From Sipunculus nudus (Eukaryota > Annelida > Sipuncula > Golfingiida > Sipunculidae): a stretch of 64,000 nucleotides of DNA. Under the pieces are notes generated by a model that saw only the letters and a list, made by a program, of their open reading frames with translations, had not been told where the DNA came from and made no database searches. The stretch is from the NCBI GenBank assembly GCA_026874595.1, contig CM049310.1, positions 8,620,001 to 8,684,000 of the forward strand. Reading direction: 5' to 3'. Positions 47,127 through 60,329 of this stretch are shown here, piece by piece (position 1 is the first letter of the stretch; every line of letters starts with the position of its first letter). The position numbers and the translations under genes are program-made.

Positions 47127-50100
47127 AATCACCGGCAACGTGTTATTCCATGTAATATTTTAACTGCGTGAATAAAGGAGGCATACATGTATAAGTGTGT
47201 GTGTGTGTTAACAGTACTGTGTATTTAGTTGATAAACGGAATCATGCACTGTTTATCCATGGACTCATTTTCATCCATTTACGGACTGGGTTCGAACGGC
47301 ACGGTCCAAGCTGTTGCACGCAGAGAGATTTGACTACAGTGGTTTTGATAAGCACAGAATTAACTCACGTTATGACTTTTTACTGCGACTATTAACTGTT
47401 GAATGTGAGAAACGGCAGTCCGTGACAATGGTGTATGAAACGGGGTGTGCACATGTGTCTGCTGGCATATGCCCAGTAACCACAGCTAATTTACCTGTAC
47501 ACACGTTTACATACTAGTCATTAGATTTTTGTTTACAATTAGTCACACGCACACAAATGTCTTTATGTCCAATGAGAAAAGTCTGTAAAATTTTGATAAC
47601 TTAAGTCATGACGAGAAGTCATTGCGCGTTCGGAGACTGACCACCCTTCCTCCAAAGGTCGTTTCTACTCCTAACTAACCGATTCTGCGCAGTGTGTAAA
47701 TGACCAGCCGGGAACGGAGCGCCATCTTATGTCTGATCAGTAAACTAAAGCTGAACGCAGCATAATTTTAACAACACAAACAAACAATAAGAGATAAGTG
47801 GCCAAAAATTTTCACGTCTTTGATGTAGTATGCCGTAGGGGCAATTGTAGTCCTATAAATACCAATAGGAATCTAGCTTAAATTTAAATGTAAGCTTGTA
47901 GTTCAAGGATACAAGATTAAAACATTCAAGGCATTCCATTTGTTATACCCCGAACCTAATGACTTGTACGGTTGTAAATTTAGGAACCCGTTTTAGTCCA
48001 GTTTGTAGAACTAATTTTTCAGGGAAAAAGCGCAGGTGTCGCTCAGATCAATAGTCCCATTGATGTCATCAGTTAGACCAGTAAGGTTTGAGTACATCTG
48101 GTACATCTCCATTCGATCCCTGTATATCCGACGAAATAGTCAAATTAATGAACATATACATAGAAAATTGGGGAACTTAAAAAAAAAGAATGATGCAACG
48201 GCCATCTCTATTTTTTAACGTTAAATCATAAAAATCGTGAATCGTCTTGTTGAATATCCGACAAGGTGGTATTTCACAGTATCTGCCAGAGGATTGCAGC
48301 ATTGCAAACGTCTTTTTTTACCGAGCCGGGTAGAGCCTTTTGGTGGAGAATTGATTGCCAATAAGCATTGTGACCAGGACAACCCATCCCATTTGCTGAT
48401 ATGTCATGTGACGAGGCGAGCAGAGACTGGGCCTTGATGTGTTTGGCTTGTGCAAGTGTGTCGTTGATTGAACTTAGAACAAATTTATCTTAACTGTTTA
48501 AAAGAAACAAGATAACACCTTGTAGTAGGGCTTAATTGTGCTGCATTCTCACAAAATTTAAAGCTCAAATCAAGTCCTCTCTACGATGCCAGGACCTGAA
48601 CCCAAATTTAATGTTTATAGTTTCGTATTTTAAATTACGTCTTTAGTCTTTAAATTACGTGTATCATGTTGAAAATATAGGATATTGCATGTGTCAGTTG
48701 CTTCGCTTATTGTCAAGAAAAGTTAGCCGATTATGTCGGATGTCTAAATCAAATGTAAATTATGAATAATTAATCGTTGATAATTTAGCAGGAATATTTT
48801 TTTTATTGAGATATATAGTTTATAACATTTGGTGGGATTGAAGAAAAGTATGATGTTCTGGGAATGGGATTTTGTTCTGCTTGTCAACAGGGGCACCGGG
48901 GGGGGGGGGGGGGTTTGTCGGGAGGAAATTTGAGGAGGTGACCTTATTTCGAGGAGGTTGCATTGGGCTTCTGTTGTAATCCTTTGAATTGTCCCCTCAC
49001 AAAGTCTATATTTAAACGTTATTATCTGACTTGCATATTCAATTTTGTTAGGTGGTTAACCGATAATTAATTTTACTTGCATCCATACAAAAGAAAAAAC
49101 TTGAAAAGAAGCACATATTTATACAGAGTTGGTAGTCACATTCGTGTACTAATATATGTTTTTTATAATATTAATGAATACAATAATCTATAACATGTTT
49201 TGTTTAAGGTTGGCTTCAAATGCAATCAAGCGCATTTTAAAAAAGCAAAAGATAACGCGATCAAATATTATCACATACAATGCAAATTCGACAAAAATGA
49301 CTAAATAAACAAATGCGCATACCACGACCTCACAAAATTTGTCATCTGAAATCAAGATGTGTAATATGTATTGGATCACGTCATCTATGGGGATGCTGAA
49401 ACCAGTTTTAGTCAAATATAATATTTTAAATGTATTACGTCATTTTTCATGAAGTTGTCATTATAGTGAGACATCATTTAACAGTTGAAAATCAAATCTT
49501 TTCATTCCTTCACTTTGTGCAAAATATGCGAATGGAGAATTCTTATGAAGCTCTGTATTTAAATTAATATGCAAATGTGATATTTTCAAAAGTTAATGTA
49601 AATGCTTTTGCACTGGAAGTCTGGTCTGGGGAAGCGGTTTGTTAGATTATAATTGATAGAGTAAAAAAATGTTCTGTAAGTGGTATAGCCTTCTACTGAT
49701 CGACATGCGATGTCTTTGATTTATTGCACTACTCTCGTAGCTATCACTGCACGCACACATACTTATACAACATTAAACAATATGGCCTGACCTTCCTGCT
49801 TGACCCATCACTTGGCGTGGTTCAAAGGGTCCGCGTCGGGTTCAGGGTCCATGTGAGTTTGGCATAGGATGCGGGGCAAGAGGGATTTAGTAAAGACCAC
49901 TGCCACCTTTACCGCACACGGTGTGAACAGGGGCAAAAGTCACCTAAAATATAATGTCAGTACCCGACTCAGTAGGCATTTTTACTGGACAAAAGGGTAA
50001 AATGCCGCTATTTTTATATCTGTCAATTGATAAGTTACTTTTCCTAAGTATTTTATGCAAGTATAACTGTTTTCGATAAATATGTTAAAACTTTTCTAAA

Positions 50101-50479
50101 ATAAGAAATAAATATATGGTTATTTTTTAGAAACATATTTAAATGTTTTGAACTTATGAATTAACATAAAATAATGTACAAGTATAGATTGTGTAGTCGG
50201 AGCCTACATAACTCCGCTAAGATAATGATAAAATTTTGTCCACGTGAACCGAGTCTGATGGTTTACCAATCCTGTTCAAAAGTGGACTATAGAAGAAAAA
50301 AAAACATCCTTAACCCATTTCAGTCTCATGAATGGCTATTGCTTTCAACTCGGACAAAGAAATAGTCGAATGTCACGATGGTGTAAAATAATTTGAATGA
50401 AAAATTAAGTTAGTGATCAAGAATGTCTTTCAAATTTTAATCATTTAAACCAGAATCAAAGGTTCCTATTTCTACCATT
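44709..50479. other. 3' flank of gene B and intergenic sequence
   Basis: The nearest canonical AATAAA after the gene B stop that I see is at 45864-45869, so the 3' UTR may be long or may use a variant signal. Other contents are a C21/A run (47096-47128) and a G16 run (48898-48913). Short open frames here have no recognisable domains. Confidence 0.45.
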
Positions 50480-51387
50480 GAAACATGCTTGCATGACATA
50501 CGTGTTTGGATGTGTCAGAATCTCAATGCTGATAAACTGAAAATCTAATTATCGGTACAAACCAGCAAAGATGAAAAATTCAGTGGAAAACTCTTAACAT
50601 ATTTGACTCTGTAGTTGTGCGAACAAACAGTGCTAGAAACCTAAGGGTAGTGTTTGACCAAGGGCTTTGCCTTGACAAGGATGTAAATAATATTTGTAGT
50701 TTGGCTTTTTACCACCTGCGTAATATAACTAGGATAAAGGGTTTCCTAATTCAAGGTTCACTGTTAACATTAATTCATGCGTTCATCAGTTCAAGGATTA
50801 ACTGTTCCAACTCTTTGCTATGTGGTCTTCCTAGTAAATTACTGGACCGGCTACAGAGAGTGCAGAATGAAGCTGCTAGGCTTGTAACTGGTGCCAAGAA
50901 GCGCGATCACATTACACCAATACTTTAAGAACTCTATTGGCTCCCGGTGCGACAGCGCATTGATTTTAAAATGTTATTATTAGTATACAAAGCCTAAATG
51001 GTCAATCGCCTATTTACATTAGGAACCTCTTAAAATTTTATGTTGAAGTCAGGCAGCTTAGGTCATCTGACCAAGGGATTTTAGTGATTTCTAAAGCACG
51101 AAGTGAGATGGGTCGTTCGAGAGCTTCTTCAGCTGTGGCACCTAGGTTATGGAATGAACTTCCACACTTAATCAGATCTTCACCATGCATCTTTAGCTTC
51201 CTAAAAGAAATCTTAAAACTTACCTTTTTATATTAGCTTTTGGTAGTTCTTAGAAATTGGGGTTTTCTTTTAGGAATCTTTGCTTTAGTAGGAATTTACT
51301 TTTTATGTTTTAGTAAAATTGTGCTTTGTGTCTTGTAAAGCGCTTTTGATAGCTATTTTGTTGAATTAGCGCTATATAAATTAAATA

Positions 51388-51388
<1 letters not shown>
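50480..51388 (+). pseudogene. Non-LTR retrotransposon 3' end (CR1/L2/Rex-like RT C-terminus), dead copy
   Basis: Plus-strand frames encode the typical C-terminal tail of this LINE group: WMCQNLNADKLK, NLRVVFDQGLCLDKDV, FLIQGSLLTLIHAFISSRIN, RLQRVQNEAARLVTGAKKRDH, then ELYWLPVRQRIDFKMLLLVYKA and RASSAVAPRLWNELPHLIR. A stop codon replaces a residue between ITPIL and ELYW, and a one-base deletion breaks the frame after VYKA. The 3' UTR carries GTAAAGCGC and GCGCTATATAAATT just before the microsatellite tail. It is 5' truncated, as usual for LINE copies. Confidence 0.85.

Positions 51389-51461
<73 letters not shown>
51389..51461. repeat. ATT trinucleotide microsatellite (LINE tail)
   Basis: About 24 ATT repeats directly follow GCGCTATATAAATTAAATAT of the LINE 3' end, consistent with the microsatellite tail such elements use or generate at integration. 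Confidence 0.9.
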
Positions 51462-51462
<1 letters not shown>

Positions 51463-54400
51463 ATTTAACGGATTGTTCCTTGGTGACACTCTGCATGACC
51501 CTCCACAGTTTCAATAATTGAAACTTGTGCATTACTTCCTGCGTAAAGTCGCTGACAGACATCCAACCAACCGACTAAAGAACCAATGGAACATGTTATA
51601 CCGCGCTTTTTAACCGAGGTGTAAATATAATTACAAACGCTCTTACAAACCTATATATATATATAACAAGACGTTATACAAAGACGTTATACAAATACAT
51701 TAAAATCATTGGGGTAAAAATATAATGAGGAAAAGAATAATTTTAATAAACCCTACATGGGACACATGATGACCGCTGAGCATATCTTGTACCAACAGTT
51801 TAGTGCTATTTCTATCGTGATTCTTGAGCAGTCACGAGATCCCTGGTTGCTGATCAACTATACACCATTCACTTTCAAGTTCATCACATTTTGTGTAGGG
51901 TCATGCATTATCTGGCTGTGAGGAAATCTGATCAGCGGGTGATTTCCGCTCGGTAACGCATGACCTAAAATGTAATCTACCGGTAAACTTACTGGCGCCA
52001 TGCACGGGGTTCAGGAAAGTTTTCGATCAATTTGGCAATAAGACTTTCAAGCAAGCATGCATGACATCATTCAAGTTTATAATGTCGTTTATATTTAAGG
52101 AAAACAGTCCCGAAAGCTGATTATAGACTGAATGATTTGTAAAATATATTATCTGATTTTAATTATCTCAAATAGATGTAAATGGCTAATAATCTATAAA
52201 CACCAATGACAACATTACTGCTGGTGATTACCAATCTAAATTTATTCTTTTCACACTATCCTATATGAATTGAACAATATTTAAAAACAAATGTATACTA
52301 TATTATTTAATATGGCCATGATCCTACCTATGTACGTGTAGGTATCTGCAGGTTGTCAGTGGCAGGTAATAGGTAATTAGGTGTCTTGTATGACATATTT
52401 AACGTATAACTGGTTAACATTATACAAATGTACATCCTATTGTGTGCAGGAGTTTTAATTGTCAAAGTCCAGACGCCATAGTGAACATCTCCTTTAATTA
52501 GCGTGAAATTGAAATGAAAATGTTTTTAATCAAACAGTTCTTTGAAACATGCTGGCTATAGAAGAACTCTGAGTGGCGAGACTTGAATGATGGTTACATG
52601 AGGGGTGTGGTTCAGTTGTGACCCTGAGTGTATGTAAAATGTATCACCGCAGACTAAGCCTTATTTTGTTGTAGTTATAAAGTTTCAGATAAGAATGTAA
52701 TAATTCTGAATATTTATGATATAAAATCAGTCAGGTTATTTTTTGTTAACCCCCTCCCAGTTTATTGTGTTATACTTCCATAATTGTATGGACCATTGGG
52801 ATATTGTGAAAAAGCTAAACATAAATACTTCCTTTCACTGAGACGCTGAAAGATTTTTCTATAGTAAGTAACCTATACCAACATTCTAAGAGAATATATT
52901 AATTTTTGTTGGAGTTTTGTTACTTGTGAATTTGTCTGCAGGCACCAGTTCCTCAAGCTTTTGATGTATTACCCTCTTTTTGAGGTAAAAAATTATGTTA
53001 ACTATAATTCACGGAACAGATGCATCTTTTAATGTGCTTGTTTTAGAATGATAGATTTCGAATTATTCGCTAATTTTGCAAACGCTGAACAGATATTTAA
53101 GGTAGCACTACTGAGATACAAAACCTCTGTATCTAAAAACTGTCCAAAACTGGTTTGAATTCATAATAAACCCCATAAAGTATGCATCATTTCAAACCTG
53201 GTACTATGGTCGTCCATATGACATACATATTCATGATAGAGGGGGAAATACTTTTTTTTTTACAAAATCTTGTTAAAACGAATGAAAGGTTCAATAATAG
53301 GTATACTATCAGGAAGAAAACTGTACCATATTTAAAATAATGTATTCTTAATGGGTCTAATACCGATTTAAAACAACTTTTGGGTTGATTTAGATAAAGG
53401 GTTTTTTGCCAATTGCTACGTTATTTAAGGTGGGTTGAGAGGGCGACGGTTTATGAAGTCACGGCCTGTCGCCGGGTTGTTACCAGAACGCTAGATAAAT
53501 GCCCCTCATAATTGACTTTTTTAGAGTTTCAAATTTAATGTTAATAAAATTAGTATCAAACATTTGTACGACTTTCTGGAGAGAACCACTTGGATATAAG
53601 GACAAACTTTTAAAACTGGTCTTTATATTGAAAAAGAAAAGAAAAAAATCTGATTAATTCTAAAAAAAAAACTTTTAAATTGTAAGTAGGCAAGCGAATA
53701 ATAAAAGTGAACACGTATAATATATGCAACTCGATTTATATGCACCACGTGTCCACCCATAAAGTTACTCATACTGTTATCGTTTAATCCGCTCACATTG
53801 GTATCACTCTGCATACATACATACATACTTATAGCCTGCGGGTCGAATATAGATAAGTGTCGACCTTTAACCCTGCCTATTTCATCAAGTATAAAACTGG
53901 CCTCCTGCCAATCCTGTCCATTCCCGCTGAAGCACGCCAACATCAAGACATCACGGTAAGCTAGGTTTTATTTATACCAGCCTTCAAAGGGAATGTGTCA
54001 TCATTATCATCTAAAATAAAAATGTGCATTGTGAGGTTTCTGTGGGGATATCTGCTCTTATTGTTGAGTTAAGTCAACAGCATCAACAAGTGTGTTGCTA
54101 ATATTATGCAGGGCCACGTGATTTACTCGGATATTGATAGTTGAAATAGTTGGGGGCACATGACTTTTAGGCGTATTTCTATACACTGCTAAATCCTGTG
54201 GGTTCCTAAATAGAACAAGAAAAGGGAGGCTTCTATAATCATATATAATTTTAACCTTGTTATATACTATTTTTTTGTAATAAATACAGTGCGGGATGAG
54301 AGCAGCCGGTGGCCCTGGCCCATTAAGTTTTTGGATGCCCAGATTAAATAGCATCTAAGAAACAAAACCTCGCTCTCGTCCTGATCATCTCAATGAAAGT

Positions 54401-56214
54401 TGTTAATTGCTTAAGTTTTAACATTGTTAGTACGAATGTGACTGAAATTAATTAAATTACAGGGATCGCTGAAAACTGGTTATTTAACGTGTTTAACGTT
54501 ATTGAGCAGCTGGACTAAAATAGTTCAAGAGTCCTTTAAATGTGTGATTGAATTTGTTATTTAGGTTTTCACATAACCTTAGCATAGGTACGAGGTTGAT
54601 TTATAGTTATTTAAGATTTCTTTGTACGTGTTAAATATACTAAGCAGCTATCCTTGATATTTAATTGTGCATGAACATTAATTTTTCCCAGTTACAAGAT
54701 TGATTGTTTTGTTAAATTTGAAATAGCCCCCCCCCCCTGCACTCACTTGCAAATTAGGCACTACTTAAAGTAATTCAACAATGAATTACACTAATAAATC
54801 TTTTGCCTAGGAGTCATATTACACCGAACATTTCATTTGACATGGGCAACGTGCAAATACATGCATTATCAGAATACGTTCAAACGAAGGACCTTCATTG
54901 TTCTCAAATGTTTAAATCTACCTTGTTAATGCTATTCTACGTGTCCGTCCAATATCCTCTACGTTCAACCATTTAACTGTTAAAATATAGTTTCGAGTTC
55001 CTGATAATTAACATTCTAAATGTGGTGAAAGCGATGTCAATGATGAAATCTACCTCACTCGCCGTGATGACTTCACTGATTATATGAAGGGATCTGAGGC
55101 ACGCTCCACCTGCATTCACATCAATCTGTTCATAGTACAATATTAACAATGAAATGAATGCCGTAATTTTTAAGTTTATAAAAAATTACGTTTATACGTA
55201 TTCAATATTTTCTCTGAATGGTCAATTGTATAGTCCATTGCAGACCAGAGACCAGAGCCCTCTGGTGGTCCGACTATATATTAATTATCAAGAACATCTA
55301 ACAATGATGTTTTGTTTCGCTGAAAGTTCAACGGATGGTACGCAGCTGCGATCGTAGCGTGATAACAGATAATTTAGACGATTTAAACTGAATACACTCA
55401 AATGTAATAATTTGTTTCTTTACAAAAAATGGTTATCTATTTCATTCCATGCTTAGAACCTTGTCATTTGTTAAAGTTAATATGGGAAACAAATTGCATA
55501 TATATCTATGAGAATGTAATCAAATGGATATAGTTTAGTGAATTAATTTTATAAGAGACATGCAAGGATACTGATCTTGTTTTCATTCAGCTCGGTGCAC
55601 GCAATTACACTAAATTTAGATTTTTTAAATTGTTTATACATATAACCTCAAAAAAGAGAGAAATAAAATGGATCATTTCTTTAAAAGATGGGGATTATAT
55701 GCCCAAAGAAGGAACATGAAGGTTTATGATGTAGACGTTTGATAGACATGTAGACTTATTGTAATATCAACATTATAGTCATTCATATAGAGGTAGATGA
55801 AAATGGATTACATCACTTGCCAGGGATAAGACACAAAATTGTTTTCTATGTGTATACGACATCTAAGGGATATTTACTTTATATAAAAACTAAACAAAAA
55901 TCTATAGATGTAGAGATATAGGATCATTCGTAATTTCTTTAATTTACGTGTTGTTAAAATAAGAAAGGTAAATGTTCACATAAACCGATTTGTGACCTTT
56001 TATCAGATAAATATATATAAAGACATTTTGAACCTAGACATTTTGAAAATGAAGGCAATGCATTCAGGGACTGAGTTAGCAAGCAATGTTTATTTATATT
56101 GATGTTGTTAATGTTCTGAATGTACACATTTTTTTTTTTTTTTTTATAAAAAAATTATTTAAAAAAAACTCAGTAGTTGTTCGTTGCTCATTATTTTTGT
56201 TGTTGTCATTTCAG
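51462..56214. other. Intergenic sequence, no confirmed gene
   Basis: AT-rich. A TATAAA at 53890 and a donor-like GTAAGC after ATCACG at about 53953 could belong to a small gene ending in the exon at 56215 (see findings), but no start codon or linking exon is established. A C homopolymer lies at about 54727-54736. Confidence 0.35.
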
Positions 56215-56360
56215 AATTTCCTGTAGCAGAGGGTAAACCGCCGGACAGAATTCCCCAACAAACTGCCCAAGACGAGAAGACTATTTACCACCGGCCAACG
56301 GTCCAGTCGTTAATCTGCCTTTAATACACTTATTTACGAAATAAAACTTATATCTTAAAT
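56215..56360 (+). other. Possible 3' terminal exon of an unidentified gene
   Basis: A good acceptor (TTGTTGTTGTCATTTCAG) is followed by one frame open for 36 codons, beginning FPVAEGKPPDRIPQQ and ending SLICL-stop, with AATAAA at 56340-56345. The peptide is hydrophilic and unrecognised. Without an upstream exon this is a suggestion only. Confidence 0.22.
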
Positions 56361-56906
56361 TGAGAATCCTTTCGTGAGTTACTGCTTTTTAGTTTGATTG
56401 AACGGGCTTTGGCTGTGACGGTGTTCAACTCGATCATGCAATTCTTAATAATTCTTAATATTTTGGTTTAATATTTGTGATAAAAATTTTAGGGACAAAC
56501 CTGTGCACTATTGTTTACACGCCCAAAAGTATATTTACCACTACATGTACTTATATATATGGTTAAACCCCTGCAACAACTCTTGCTTCAACATTCACTT
56601 CCTTGGGCCCAACAATTCATAGCTTTAACATCAACTTTGAAAGCATTCATCCATGTATTCGCAGGTGAAAATTACGTTCTTTCTTACAAAATCGCATTGG
56701 TCCTGATTTATCTTGTACATGGGCAGTTGAGTGTTTGATAAGATAAACCAAGATGAAACCCAACAATAAAAGAATAAGTATTCAGTGTTATGCAAACACG
56801 AATAGCGGGGAACATGTTAACATTGATAAGAATCCAATGTGTAAGTTTAAATGCACATGCATGCAGGTATTGCGCTAATTGCTATCCACCTAAGTGTTCT
56901 TTATTT

Positions 56907-56949
<43 letters not shown>

Positions 56950-57603
56950 TATAAGTAAACAAAGTAAACAATCATCAGGTTAATTCAATGTACGCCCGCA
57001 TTCATGCATAAAAGCAATTTGTCCAACAGTTAAAACGGTGTTCTGGTGTGTTTGAACACAAGCTGTTAAGGGATCAGTGGTAAACATTAAATTTATTAAT
57101 AACCAACCCATAGGTTAATTATGCCCGCATATGTGTATACAAAGCACAATTTGACCTAGATATTTATAACGGTCTCCTGGTGTAACATGCTTTCGCAATA
57201 TGCATACTGTTGTGAAGTTAATTATGTTGTATAACGCCAGCTGATCTTCACATGCATCTATAAAAAACAATGAAATATATTCAATATTCAGCGTTCTTGA
57301 ACATTCGAATCAAATAAACTTGCTGCTTAGCATGTAAGCTGATCAGTCATGTGCTAATTTCAAATCTTCATATAGTATTTGATGACTGAAGCCACTTTTA
57401 CACTTTGTTCCCCTTAAGGCCTATTCTTTTTGCCTCTGGTCTCTGACCCACATATAAGATTACATTAACACTAAAACCGCTTTTAAAGTTTTCCTCCACT
57501 TTCTTTCCTACTATTCACCTCTAATCTCTCGGATCCACTTGAAATATATACGGTAATTCCCGTGTTTTTAATTACTTTCTTCACAAGCTTATATGCCTAT
57601 AGG
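56361..57603. other. Intergenic sequence, TA array
   Basis: A TA dinucleotide array lies at about 56910-56954. Nothing else recognised. Confidence 0.45.
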
Positions 57604-57838
57604 GGGGGGGGGGGGGAGAGATCCAGGATTTAAGAAAAAGGAGGGGTCCAACCAAGGAGAAATAATGACTAATCGTAAAAAAAGTGGCCCCGATCCGGAA
57701 ATAGGGAGGGGGGGGGGGGTCCAGGTAGCAAAAAAAAAATGATCTGATTCACTTAAAATAGGTTGCGGCGGCTTGAAAAGGGTTGGGGGGCGGCCCCCTT
57801 GCCTAACCCCCCCCCCCCCCTTCCCGAATCTGCTTCTG
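57604..57838. mobile_element. Short element with GGATCC/GGATTTA termini, copy 2
   Basis: Same order as 11290-11478: GATCCAGGATTTAAG, GGTCCAACCAAGGAG, a purine run, TCCGGAAATAGGG, a G run, TCCAGG, a C run, and GAATCTGCTTCTG. Both copies carry long G and C homopolymers at the same internal positions. Confidence 0.65.
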
Positions 57839-59055
57839 CTATGTATAGGTATACGGCAACCCCTCGCGTGTGTGTGTTGGGGGGGGGAGGGTGTGTGTGT
57901 GTGTGTAAGGAGCACATATCTACAATAAATTTATCTTTCATGGAATTTCTATACGTACCACGTCGTTGTAAGGTATAGCGAATAACCTTAATTGTTAGTT
58001 GCATCAATGCCACTCTGTTTTATGATAGCCAATTCCGCCATTAGATTCATTTGTAAATGTACTGATAAAAATATTCCTGTAATCCCTATGTATCCGGTGC
58101 CAGTTCTCCTTAAAAAAAAGAGTTTTTAATCAAATCTATTGAGAGCCATCGTATACATTCAGGAGTTATCTTGTACATGCATATGTATGACAAAACAGTT
58201 GCAGATTCAGAATCTTTAAAGGGTGGCCCTCGCTGGCCGCCTATACATGGCTTGGAAGGGGTTTCGTGGAAATGTTTAAAAATCGCCTGATTAAAAAGTA
58301 CCAAAATATGAGCATATTTCTGGTACTTAGACCAGGACTGTTTGGTTCTATAATGAAGTGGATGTTTAAACATGCCACAAGTCTTCATGTTAACTATAAT
58401 AAACTATGTACGTATACGTCGTGTTAATTAATTTTGTATGTCATTCAGTGCTAATTTCCATTGTTTATTTTCCACTGTGCTTAAGTTATGATAAAATAAA
58501 AATACATGTATCTACAATTTTCATAAACGGAATATATATATACCTTCAGCGAAATAAGTAAGGGGAGGGGGTAATCGCCCACCCTTGATCGACCATTATA
58601 AAGTACGGGTGTATAGACGACCTCCATGGCATGGTGGAATAAATAAAGAGCATGGTACTCTTTAGTTGAATACATTGATCCATTAACTCATGTAAGATGT
58701 ATATATAACAAACACGACATAAAAATAACACGCTATACTGTATAAGGGGCAATACATTAGCTTATACGAATTCGGCTGAATCAGTTTGATGAGAAGGAGC
58801 TAAACTGCATGTATTAAAATTTAAAAATCCTGATTCATAGGGTGATCATGCACGTATTATTATTTCTATCATTTTTTTTTTAATTTTATACCTATACTAT
58901 GTAGGCCCTCATGTCTCTAGTCTTTGTTTAGTATATTTGTCTCTATTCAAGGGCCACGACATATATATTTTAAGCCTTTATTTAGTAAAACACACACGCG
59001 CATGTATAATCTGCAAACGTGAATTTGTTCATATATTAACATTCCAATGTATTAC

Positions 59056-59105
<50 letters not shown>

Positions 59106-60007
59106 TCAGACAGAGAGAAAGAGAGAGAGAGAGGACGGATGGCATTTGAAGGGTTGTGTCCACTTTATATGGTGGAGAATTACACATTATAGAGCCATGT
59201 TTTTACGTGTGGACAATACGTGTTAATTTGTTTGTGTGCGTGTTTGGTCGTCCATTTTGTTTAACGTTTTACTTAATAAGTTATAAAATGACAAGCACAT
59301 ACATACACACACACAGAGATACATATATAGGCACATATATGAGACATATGACAACGTGTCAACGTGTCAAGGCAGGTCTCACCTCAGTGACCGCCAAAAC
59401 TCCTAAGCAAACATGCCTGACGTCAGGAGAATCAGTACATGATAGTTAAATCCACGATTAACTCGATCGTGAACCTTATACTTTGGACTTACCTGTGCGT
59501 TGATATGTATGATATACGAGCAAAATATGAACAGGTATCAACAGGTGTTAAAGGGTTAAAGAAAAGCTCCTTAATTTGATTTATTATCACGAAACGGACA
59601 TCCAGAGCGGACACATTGTAAATATGAGTAAGATGCGGGGGGGGGAGGGGCGGGGGGGGGGGGGGGAATGGGCCACTATACATTGTGTGCCCATGCTTTC
59701 TCGCCTGTAATAACTGAATGTTATTTTTTTTTAATAATATTCTTCATTCTGTATATTTTCAAATGCATGGCCTAGTTTACATTATTTAATTGAATGAATG
59801 ACCGCCGACATGGCGGAGGTCTCCATTCGTCAGAAAATACAAACTCTATTTTGTTTAGGAAACACGTGTGTCACCGTTAAAGCTGTTCAGCTTGATATTT
59901 TGAGGTATTTTGAGTTTTATTGTTCTTACTGCAAAATATCTGTTGTTTGTATTAATGAGCTTATGGACATTTCCAAATGAGCACCGAAATAAACCCCTGA
60001 ATTTCCA
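57839..60007. other. Intergenic sequence, simple repeats
   Basis: Contains TG-rich runs near 57865-57907, a GA microsatellite (about 59061-59103, continuing as GA-rich to 59133) and a G-rich homopolymer tract (59637-59667). A short open frame starting at the ATG at 59810 is discussed in findings. Confidence 0.5.
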
Positions 60008-60079
60008 GGGGCGGGTCATATTTAATTATCAGGGGCGGATCATATTTAATTACCAGGGGCGGATCATATATAATTACCA
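60008..60079. repeat. 24-bp tandem repeat, three copies
   Basis: Units starting GGGGCGG at 60008, 60032 and 60056 each continue (A/G)TCATATTTAATTA and end in (T/C)CA, with one or two substitutions between copies. Confidence 0.9.
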
Positions 60080-60329
60080 GGGTACATTCTTTTAAAATGT
60101 TATCGTAAATGTACAACTAAACAGCGTTTTAAAGTTTTATTTCTACAAACAAATCTTGAACTCGATCCATTTACGTATACCTTCCCTTTTCAATTATCAA
60201 ATCATGACATGAACATCTCAATCTGGCTATAGCGCTTGTTTATGCTTGGTATTTGTCACACACAGTAAATATTTCTCCATTAATTGAGAGCATGGATTTA
60301 AAAGTACCATATAAATTTAATTTAGTATT

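Noticed and set aside
47280-47310. GGTTCGAAC resembling a tRNA T-loop
   Set aside because: No matching T-stem, acceptor stem or A-box at the correct distance.
53623-53946. 107-codon minus-strand frame starting MMLACFSGNGQDW
   Set aside because: No recognisable domain, ends in a low-complexity Phe/Ser run, and has no splice or polyadenylation context.
59061-59133. Arg/Glu repeat peptide frame
   Set aside because: It is translation of a GA dinucleotide microsatellite.
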